64,000 nt of DNA from positions 258,827 through 322,826 of the forward strand of contig CAWDWD010000021.1 of assembly GCA_963805915.1 (NCBI GenBank). Reading direction: 5' to 3'. Below the pieces are notes generated by a model. That model was not told the DNA's origin. It saw nothing but the letters and a program-made list of their open reading frames with translations, and did no database searches. The stretch comes from JAEULH01 sp963805915. Its GTDB lineage: Bacteria > Pseudomonadota > Alphaproteobacteria > Rhodospirillales > Defluviicoccaceae. How positions within the stretch are numbered: the first letter of the stretch is position 1; every line of letters begins with the position of its first letter. Both the position numbers and the translations under genes were made by a program. Shown in pieces: positions 57,145 to 64,000 of the stretch.

Positions 57145-58017
57145 CTAAGCCTTATGGCGTTCCGGCGGAGGGTCTTGTCGTTCGCTGGCGACCGCGCGCA
57201 GCCCGCGCAGCAGCAGCGGAATGAGGATCTGGATGTCGACGGCCGTGGCCAGCGCCTTGTTTTCCTCCGCGCTCAACCCGTTCGGTGGCAGCTTGCCCTC
57301 GTGCTCGCCGATGACCTTCATGACCTCCCAGTAGTCCGGGCGATAGTCCTCGTCGAGCCTGCGCGCGCCAGGGTCGATTGGGCTCGTGCCTACGGTTACC
57401 CGCGCCGCGTCGGCCGTGGCGCCGCCGAAGCCGCCGAGGAGGTAGATCGGGCGCTTGTCGATTAGGCACAGCGCGATCTCTTCGAGAACACCCGGGTACC
57501 TGCCGGTGTATCCGGTGACCTTTCCGCCCAGGCAGATGAGCGCTTGCGAGTTGGCGATGATCCGCTGACGCATGTGGGTCAGCGACGCGGCATTCCGTTG
57601 TTTGGTGGGGTCGTACAGCCTGCCGCCGATCTTGTCCTCGACCTCTCTTGCCGATGGCAGGCAGATCGGTTTGGCGGCACCGCGGTATTCACGGCGGATG
57701 CTGAGCTCGACCTCTTGCTTGGCGCCTTCCTTCTCCCACACGGTGCTAGCGAGATAATTCAGGACCTTCGCGTTGCCACCGTCCGGAGATGCCGCATTGT
57801 AGGTGAGCGCCATGTCGAACAGCAGCCATGTCAGGCCGCCCTTCCGCAGATCGCCGCCGTAGGCGAGGGTGGCCCCTTCGGCGAGAAGGTGACGGGCGAT
57901 CTCTTTCATTGCCTCCTGGAAGTGCTGGCGGCCCATGGCCAAGGCGCCGAGGTCGGGACTCTCGGACATTGACATCATGATCTGAAGCCGTTCCAGCTGG
58001 CGCTCGGGTAAGGCCAT
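57145..58017 (-). CDS. SLOG-domain protein (LSDAT/TRPM-type)
   Basis: 290 residues from ATG 58017. Rossmann-like nucleotide-binding features of the SLOG superfamily are present: HLLAEGATLAYGGDLRKGG, MRQRIIANSQALICLGGKVTGYTGRYPGVLEEIALCLIDKRPIYLLGGFGG. The GRYPGVLEE stretch corresponds to the conserved Gly/Glu element. SLOG domains sense or process NAD-derived nucleotides (as in Thoeris ThsA and TRPM channels). No clear transmembrane segment. It lies 17 bases behind the TIR gene and directly ahead of DGR target 2. Confidence 0.78.
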   Translation of the reverse strand: MALPERQLERLQIMMSMSESPDLGALAMGRQHFQEAMKEIARHLLAEGATLAYGGDLRKGGLTWLLFDMALTYNAASPDGGNAKVLNYLASTVWEKEGAKQEVELSIRREYRGAAKPICLPSAREVEDKIGGRLYDPTKQRNAASLTHMRQRIIANSQALICLGGKVTGYTGRYPGVLEEIALCLIDKRPIYLLGGFGGATADAARVTVGTSPIDPGARRLDEDYRPDYWEVMKVIGEHEGKLPPNGLSAEENKALATAVDIQILIPLLLRGLRAVASERQDPPPERHKA

Positions 58018-58034
58018 CTCACGAGCCTCCTTGT

Positions 58035-59237
58035 CTATTTTGCCATCAACTCGGTCGGCGTCAGCAACGTGATCCGCGGCTTGTACATGTCGATGATCGA
58101 TCGTTCGTTCCGTCCCAGCGGCGGGTCCGGATAGAGCACAGTGATCTTGATATCGTCCGGTTGCGCTTGCTCGATCCTCTTGTTGATTTCCTCGCTGAGC
58201 ATGAGCCAGACGAGTTCGGGCGACCGCCACGTGTCGATCGCATCCTCGAGATCATCTTTTTTGAGCGTGCGATACTGCTTCACCGCGCAGCGCCAGAGAA
58301 GCTGTCTCAGCACCTCCTCCAGTACACGGCGAATGACCTCGAGGACCCTTGCGCTCGCCGCCGCGTCGACACGGATCGACGGAATGTTGCCGAGGTACGG
58401 AAATGCACGGTCTTCCCGATCATCGATGCAGTGAGCGGCAACGATGGGCACGTTGAAGCGCTTGCCGGCGACCACTTCCCAGCAACACCAGTCGCGGCTT
58501 GCGTAGGCATTCGTGTGGATGACCAGGATGGCGGCCCGGCTGACCTCCCGTTCCAGCACCACTTCGAAGTTCTCCCCGGGCAGGATGTCAACCTCATCGA
58601 AGAAGTCGCCGAGTCCGGGGAGGCTCTGGATCGTACTGCGAAACTCCAGCGCCCAGTCGCGGCCGTCGGCCTTTGCATGGCTCAGAAACAGACGGACCTT
58701 TTTGCGCGCTTGCGGATCGGGCTTCTCGCCCAGCTCCTCGCGCACGAAGTCGAAAAGGATCGGGATCAGGTGCACCGCCAGCCGGTCGAGCTTCTCCTGA
58801 TCCGGCTGTCTTGCCCAAAAGTGCCAGCGGATCGCATTGGGCAGGCTGTGCCGGTTGCAGAAGTCGATGGCCTCGCCGCACAGGGTGAGCGGTATGAGCT
58901 GCTGCGGTTCTTGCTGCTGCGCCCGCAGGTCGGCTACGTAGCCTGCCCAGCCGGTGCCGCCGTCGACGGCGTCCATCAGGGCCTCGTCGATCAGCAGGAC
59001 GACGACATGCCGGTGCGCAGCATCCAGGCGCAACGTGCGGGGGATGTCGGACTCGCTGTCCTGGGGCGCGCTGTAGAAGTACACGGGGATGCCAAGGCCA
59101 CCCTGCAACTGGGTGACGTTGTTGCGGAAGATCGTGAAGATGGCGTCGGCGAGCGCCTTGGCTTCTTCGCTCCCAGGATGCCAGATGACGTGGATCGCAA
59201 CTGGTGCCTCAAGCGCTTCTACAGCCATGCCGTGCAC
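58035..59237 (-). CDS. TIR-domain protein with N-terminal TIR-like module
   Basis: 400 residues. Residues 12-120 (VAIHVIWHPGSEEAKALADAIF, HRHVVVLLIDEAL) look like a degenerate TIR-like module. Residues 181-290 are a clear TIR domain (VRLFLSHAKADGRDWALEFR, AAILVIHTNAYASRDWCCWEVVAGK) with the probable catalytic Glu at about position 254. Active TIRs hydrolyse NAD or make cyclic ADP-ribose-type signals. Together with the adjacent SLOG gene it resembles the TIR-plus-SLOG logic of Thoeris. It is the first gene of the minus-strand run leading to the DGR. Confidence 0.8.
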   Translation of the reverse strand: MHGMAVEALEAPVAIHVIWHPGSEEAKALADAIFTIFRNNVTQLQGGLGIPVYFYSAPQDSESDIPRTLRLDAAHRHVVVLLIDEALMDAVDGGTGWAGYVADLRAQQQEPQQLIPLTLCGEAIDFCNRHSLPNAIRWHFWARQPDQEKLDRLAVHLIPILFDFVREELGEKPDPQARKKVRLFLSHAKADGRDWALEFRSTIQSLPGLGDFFDEVDILPGENFEVVLEREVSRAAILVIHTNAYASRDWCCWEVVAGKRFNVPIVAAHCIDDREDRAFPYLGNIPSIRVDAAASARVLEVIRRVLEEVLRQLLWRCAVKQYRTLKKDDLEDAIDTWRSPELVWLMLSEEINKRIEQAQPDDIKITVLYPDPPLGRNERSIIDMYKPRITLLTPTELMAK

Positions 59238-59381
59238 TCCCCCGTTCGAACCCGTGGCTAGGCGCTTCTTTCAGACCCGCGTGATGGTATCATGTTGTTG
59301 CCGGAGGAATAATCACCGGCTTCGAGCAGCGCAGGGCGCGCTGCTCGGTGAGGCGAAGGGCCCGGGAACTTGGCCGCAACG

Positions 59382-60397
59382 ATGACAGGCAATCACAAAA
59401 CCCAGCCACTTCGCCCACGCTTTCGGATCCTGAGCCTCGAGGGCGGCGGTATCATGGGCGCGTTCTCGGCGTCGGCGCTGGCCGCGTTCGAGGAGGAGAC
59501 GGGCCATCGCTGCGTCGATCACTTCGATCTCATTGCCGGAACGTCGACCGGCGGGATCATCGCGATCGGCTTGGGCATGGGAATCCCGGCGCGGACCATC
59601 CGTGATTTCTATCGCGATCAAGGTGCCAGGATCTTTCCAAACACCAGCTTTTTTACCGGGGCGCGGGCAACGATCCGCCAACTCTTCCGGCCGAAACACT
59701 CACAGGACATCCTTCGCGAAACCCTCGACCCGATCCTCCGCAGGAACAAAATGGTCCGCCGTTCGAGCTCGGGGACTCTCGCGTTCGCCTGGTCATCCCC
59801 GCCTACGACGGCCTGTCCGGCCGCATTTACATCTTCAAGACGCGCCATGTCCCGCGGTTCAAATATGACGTTCGCGCCAAGGCCGTCGACGTGGCAATCG
59901 CGACGGCCGCCGCGCCTACCTACTTCTCCGCGGCCAAATTCCCGCTTCACGACGCCAGCTATGTCGACGGCGGCGTTTGGGCCAATTGTCCCGCTCTCGT
60001 CGCGGTCACGGAAGCCATTCATTTTTTGGGCGTTGAGAGAACACGCATCGACGTTTTGAACATCGGGACGACGACCGAGCCGTTCAACACGGTTGCGAAG
60101 GCCAAGTCGGGAATCCTCGGGTGGAACAAGGGCCTGATCAACCTGTTCATGATGGCGCAGGTCGAGGCGTCCTCGGCGCTGGCATCCCTGCTTACCGAAG
60201 GGAACCTCTTCAAGATCAACTACACCGCACCAAAGGGAATATTTTCCCTCGACGATGCCAACCGGGTGTCGGACCTGATCGGTCTCGGTCGCGCCGAAGC
60301 GGTAAAGGCGGCCAACATGGAGATGGTCAAACAGCGCTTTCTCAACGGCCTTCACGCTCCACCCTTCGTGCCCGCAGTTGACACAGAACCGATTTAG
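59382..60397 (+). CDS. Patatin-like phospholipase (one frameshift)
   Basis: About 338 residues. The oxyanion loop LEGGGIMG is at residues 19-26, the nucleophile Ser55 in AGTSTGG, and the catalytic Asp in YVDGGVWANCP. The frame changes near 59757, between RRNKM and FELGDSRVRLVIPAYDG; both parts are needed. Similar patatins serve as membrane-degrading effectors in CBASS (CapV/CapE) and related systems, but no cyclase gene is in the window. ATG 59382 is chosen; a TTG at 59370 is possible. It is divergent from the TIR-SLOG operon. Confidence 0.82.
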
Positions 60398-60663
60398 CAC
60401 CGATGCTTGGCGAGACGTCGAGAGCCAACGCTATTGCCCGGTTACAACTCCTGTTGACGCGCTTGACCAGTCCAATCACTCCGTAATGAATGGGTGAATC
60501 GTCACTCGAGCCGTGACCGCGCTATCGCAAGAGACGGGATCGATGGAACAGGGGGGGCGGCGATGCGCCGAACATCGGTCGGAGGGGTATATCACGGAGC
60601 AATCAGGCGCCAGCAGTTTTGGCTCCCCTCGAACCGGACGGCGGTTCGCTAACCGTGGCGACG

Positions 60664-61141
60664 ATGTGCCGGACAATCTTCGTAAGCCACGCCAATCTTG
60701 ATGACCGGGCAACTGAGGAAGACCGCCAAGCAGAGGAGGTGCTCGATGCCCTTGTCGCTAACCTGGTCGGCGCGCTTGGGAAGGGATACGAGGACTGCCG
60801 CGTTCGCTATGATCGCGAGTTCGATGAACGGCCGGGCGAGCCATGGCGGCAGGGGATCTACGAATGGCTGCGACGCGGCGATAATCCTTGTCTCGCCATT
60901 GGTGTTCAGCGAAGGCAAGCCATGGGTAGGAAGGGAGACGTTCACACTGCTGGTTCGCCATGCGAATGATCCCTCTCTTCCCATTATTCCGGTGGTCTTT
61001 GGTCAGGACACTGCCCAACGGCTTAAGGTGCACGAACGGTTCAAGGATTTGAATGTCGGCGAGATCACGCAACATGTGTATGCAGGTGACATTGAAGCTA
61101 CTCTCGGTTTGATTGCGAGAAGCCTAAGAAGACCAAATTGA
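60664..61141 (+). CDS. Stand-alone TIR-domain protein (one frameshift)
   Basis: About 159 residues. CRTIFVSHANLDDRATEEDRQ opens a TIR fold, followed by GEPWRQGIYEWL. The frame changes near 60880; the second part reads CDAAIILVSPLVFSEGKPWVGRETFTLLVRHA with Glu in WVGRE. The stop at 61139-61141 lies only about 20 bases from the break point of the HipA-like fragment. It follows the patatin gene by 266 bases and may be a second effector or sensor in the island. Confidence 0.7.
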
Positions 61142-61159
61142 ACGAAGCGGAGACGTATT

Positions 61160-61365
61160 GCTAGGGCCGCCTCCGGTACGGGCAGCCCCAGGGCCCGGCC
61201 GATCTCGCCGGCCAACAGCTCGGCCACGAGAGCCTTGGGCCCCTGCCCTGCGCCGCGGTACTTGACCACGTATGTGCCGTCGTCATCCGCCTCCATGATC
61301 CCGGGCATGGAGCCACCCTCGCGTAGCGGTGCGACATAGCGGATCGCACGGACGGTCGGCAGCAT
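61160..61365 (-). pseudogene. HipA-like kinase, N-terminal fragment
   Basis: The start reads MLPTVRAIRYVAPLREGGSM and continues with DGTYVVKYRGAGQGPKALVAELLAGEIGRALGLPVPE, the standard N-terminus of a HipA-family kinase. Homology ends near 61160 and the frame then runs into antisense sequence of the TIR gene; a full protein needs about 200 more residues. The gene is therefore truncated by a rearrangement or by a wrong assembly join. Confidence 0.7.
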
Positions 61366-61386
61366 CAGGCGGGCGGGCAGGTCCGG

Positions 61387-62330
61387 CTAGGAGGTGCCGG
61401 GTGCCCCTTGGTCAGCCTCGTCGCTCTGCACGCTCAGGCGCACCGCAGCTCCGCTCTCGAGGCCGTTGTCGAGGAAGTTGCCCAGGCGGCGTGCCAGATC
61501 GGTCAGTTCGAGGGGGATGACGTACTTGGTCGAATCACCCTGGCCCAGCTCCTTGAGGGCCTCGAAGTACTGCAGCGTCATGGTGCGGTCATCGATCGTC
61601 CTGGCCGCTTCGAAGATGCGCTTGAGCGCCTCGCTGTAGCCCTCGGCCTCGAGGATGGACTTCTGGCGCACGCCTTCGGCCTTCAGGATGGCCGACTGCT
61701 TCTCGCCTTCGGCGACGTTGATCTTGGCCTGCCGTTCACCCTCTGATTCTGCGATCACCGCGCGGCGGGTCCGCTCGGCGGTGAGCACGCGGTTCATGGA
61801 GGCCTGCACATCCGGCGGTGGCACCAGCTCGCGGATCTCCACGGTGGTGACCTTGCCGCCCCAGCGCTCGGTCTGCTCGCTGAGCTTCACGCGCAGGACG
61901 TCGTTGACCTGGTCCGTTTGGAGAGAACGTCGTCGAGCATCATGTCGCCAGCGACCGCGCGCAGCGTGGTGGTGGCGATGCCCTGCAGCGCGCCCTGGAA
62001 GTTGCCCACGTTCACGATGCTGTCCATGGCCCCCACGATGCGCCAGTAGATAAGGAAGTCGATGTCGACCGGCGCGTTGTCGCGAGTGATGACGGTCTGG
62101 CTGGGAACCTCGATGAAGTTCTCGCGCATGTCGACCTTGATCGGCCGGTCCACGAACGGGATGAGGAAGCGTAGCCCCGGACCCCGGACAAGATCCTCAT
62201 TGGTGGTGCCCAGGCGGAAGACGACCATGCGCTCGTACTGGCGCACGATGCGCACGGAAAGGTACAGGAAGACGACGATGACGACGATGATGAAGAGGCC
62301 GGTCGCGAGGAGGCCGCTACCAAGATCCAT
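61387..62330 (-). CDS. SPFH/stomatin-like membrane protein (one frameshift)
   Basis: About 310 residues. An N-terminal membrane anchor (LATGLFIIVVIVVFLYLSV) precedes the SPFH domain (RIVRQYERMVVFRLGT, GPGLRFLIPFVDRPIKVDMRE, IDFLIYWRI) and a coiled C-terminal part (AVIAESEGERQAKINVAEGEKQSAILKAEG). The frame breaks near 61900 in the VLSK/SEQTERWG region. Stomatins scaffold membrane microdomains and pair with NfeD proteases, encoded four bases upstream here. Confidence 0.82.
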
Positions 62331-62333
62331 GGC

Positions 62334-63727
62334 TCAGGCTGTCCCTTCTGTTCGTTCACTGGCGGGTATGCGCTCCACGAGAAGCACCATGCCATCGTTG
62401 CCGGTAACACGCACGCTGGTTCCGCGTTCGACGGGGAGCTGGCTCTCGCCTCGGGCGGTCCACTCTTCGCCCGCGGCATAGACCGTGCCCGTCGGCCCCA
62501 GGGGGCTGCGCACCTCGCCCGCCGTCCCAGGCGGCAGGAGCGGCTCGCTGAGGTTGCTCTGGCCGATCACGGGCTGCTTCGCCCGTCGGCTCCTCATCAC
62601 CGCATAGAGCACGCCCACGACGATCAGGCCCGTGACCGTGGTCATGACCACGATGACCTCGGGGGCCACGCTTACCGCGGGGGCCACCGGATCGCCTGGC
62701 TCGGTGTAGAGCGCAGAGGCGCCGAGCGCGAAGGCGACGAGGCCACCGACGGTGAGCAAACCAGCGCTGGTCACGGTCAGCTCGAGCACGAACAGGACGA
62801 CGGCGAGGCCGACCAGCAACAAGCCCGCGATGTTCAAAGGCAGGCTGCCGAAGCCGATGAAGGCGAGGATGAGCGCGAAGGCGCCGAGGATGCCGGTCAC
62901 GAAGTTGGGGTTCTGCAGCTCGAAGAAGATGCCGTAGAAGCCGAGCGTGAAGAGGATGAAGGCGATGTTGGGGTCGCTCAGCAGGTGCAGGAACGACTGG
63001 AACGGGTTCATGCCCAGGCGCTCGACGTCTGCTCCAGCGGTCTCGAGCACGACCGGCCCGCCCGCCACGTTCACGGTCGTGCCATCGGCCTGCGCCAGCA
63101 GGTCCTCGATCGAACCGGCCTTGAAGTCGATGGCCCCCGCGGCGAGGGCCTCGTCGACCGTGAACGAGAGCGCCTCGGTGACGGTCGAGACCGCCCATTC
63201 GACGGGACGTCCGCGCTCCTCGGCGATCGAGGTGATGGTCGCGACGGTGTCGTTCAAGACCTTCTGTCCGAGGTCTCACCGATGTCTGAGCCATCGCTGT
63301 TGATGGGGGTGGCCGCACCGATGTTGGTAGCGGGCGCCATGGCCGCCACGTTGGCGGCGAGCGTGACGAACGTGCCCGCACTCGCAGCCCGGGCGCCTGC
63401 CGGACCGACCCAGACGATCACCGGCACCTCGGCCGACAGCTCTGACTGCACGATCTCGCGCGTGGACTCGAGCGAGCCACCGGGGGTGTCGAGCTGGATG
63501 ACGACGGCCGCGGCACCCTCGCTCGCCGCCCGTTCGATGCCCGAACGCAGGTACTCGGACATGATCTGGTCGACCACGCCGCTGGTGGGCAGCACGATGA
63601 CGGTGCGCGCTTCAGCGTCCTCGTCCTGGGCGCCGACCGCGCTGAAGACGAGGCTCATGGCGCCTGTCAGGAGCATGAGCGCGCGCAGCAAGGCCAGCAG
63701 CGGGATATGACGCGTCACCGTATCCAC
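62334..63727 (-). CDS. NfeD-type membrane serine protease (one frameshift)
   Basis: About 464 residues. A signal anchor (LLALLRALMLLTGAM) is followed by a ClpP-like domain with VVIQLDTPGGSLESTREIV and the catalytic Ser in GARAASAGTFVTLAAN. The frame changes near 63260, just where the Lys-bearing segment (GQKVLNDTVATITSIAEERGR) should follow. Next come four to five membrane segments (ILFTLGFYGIFFELQNPNF, GAFALILAFIGFGSLPLNIAGLLLVG, LTVGGLVAFALGASAL) and a C-terminal OB fold (GEVRSPLGPTGTVYAAGEEWTARG). NfeD proteases cleave stomatin partners. Confidence 0.85.
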
Positions 63728-63760
63728 CAGTGTTCGATTATCCCACCACCCGCGCTCGAT

Positions 63761-64000
63761 TCAGCCGGTTCGGAGTGGTCCTGCCCGACGTCCTGTCACA
63801 TGGTCGTAAAGGAACTGGCTCCACGTCTCCATGCTCTCGTAGACGGGCGCCACGTCCTCGGGCTTGACGAAGTGGCCGCTTAGCTTGTCCGTCTCTCGGA
63901 TGGCCAGCTCACGTCCGGCTGCGTCGGCTTCGAAGACCACACCTACGTGTACCTGCCCGACGAGCTCGTCGTCATCGTTGAGCAGGCCGATCAGCCTCGG
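63761..64000 (-). CDS. NUDIX/phosphoesterase-like protein, 3' part
   Basis: The frame is open from the window end. The 79 visible residues (PRLIGLLNDDDELVGQVHVG, then RETDKLSGHFVKPEDV and YESMETWSQFLYDHV) resemble the C-terminal part of predicted NUDIX-family phosphoesterases. The diagnostic NUDIX box is outside the window, so the name is tentative. The stop lies 34 bases ahead of the NfeD start, on the same strand. Confidence 0.5.
   Translation of the reverse strand, partial: PRLIGLLNDDDELVGQVHVGVVFEADAAGRELAIRETDKLSGHFVKPEDVAPVYESMETWSQFLYDHVTGRRAGPLRTG

Overview
The window looks like a high-GC alphaproteobacterium, most likely of the Rhodospirillales. The evidence is the leuS-lptE-holA cluster, a DUF3576 lipoprotein and a Rhodospirillales-type porin. 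No rRNA or tRNA gene was recognised. Single-base frameshifts are common and unevenly spread: leuS, lptE, holA and most injection-system genes are clean, while the sulfotransferase/TPR genes and the 49-63 kb stretch are heavily broken. Many breaks look like uncorrected sequencing errors, so broken genes are annotated as one locus with the breaks described.

Layout. 0-6 kb: end of a thiamine-phosphate-synthase-like gene, three minus-strand genes for TPR-sulfotransferase, TPR-glycosyltransferase and sulfotransferase, then a porin with a clear terminator. 6-11 kb: DUF3576 lipoprotein, leuS, lptE and holA. 11.1-12.1 kb: a relic type I-E-like CRISPR (two repeats, one spacer) next to an IS6-family element. 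12.2-16.4 kb: a giant multidomain glycosyltransferase and a DUF115-like protein.

16.6-40.4 kb holds a plus-strand contractile injection system (eCIS/PVC-like): sheath, tube, zinc-ribbon baseplate protein, Pro/Ala-rich protein, DUF4255 protein, AAA+ ATPase, tube/LysM adaptors, hub, spike, gp25, two baseplate-J proteins, a tail-protein-I-like wedge and a DUF6519 fibre-like protein. The second baseplate-J protein carries an inserted OmpA-type peptidoglycan-binding domain. Converging on it is a DUF4157 effector with a probable EndoU nuclease tail and a candidate immunity gene (40.8-45.5 kb), followed by a holin-like/lysozyme pair.

47.2-49.2 kb is a GH13 enzyme. 49.4-59.2 kb holds a diversity-generating retroelement (DGR): a template repeat, a reverse transcriptase, an Avd gene and two variable repeats. 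Each variable repeat ends a separate TIR-nSTAND-FGE protein. Differences from the template fall almost only at template adenines (13 of 14 in one copy; 17 of 18 substitutions in the other). The second target lies in a minus-strand run downstream of a TIR protein and a SLOG protein, which suggests a diversified, NAD-linked immune or self-recognition module. Next to it are a patatin phospholipase and another TIR protein (59.4-61.1 kb).

At about 61.16 kb a HipA-like kinase gene is cut off. Beyond it lie an SPFH/stomatin gene, an NfeD-type membrane protease gene and the end of a NUDIX-like gene.
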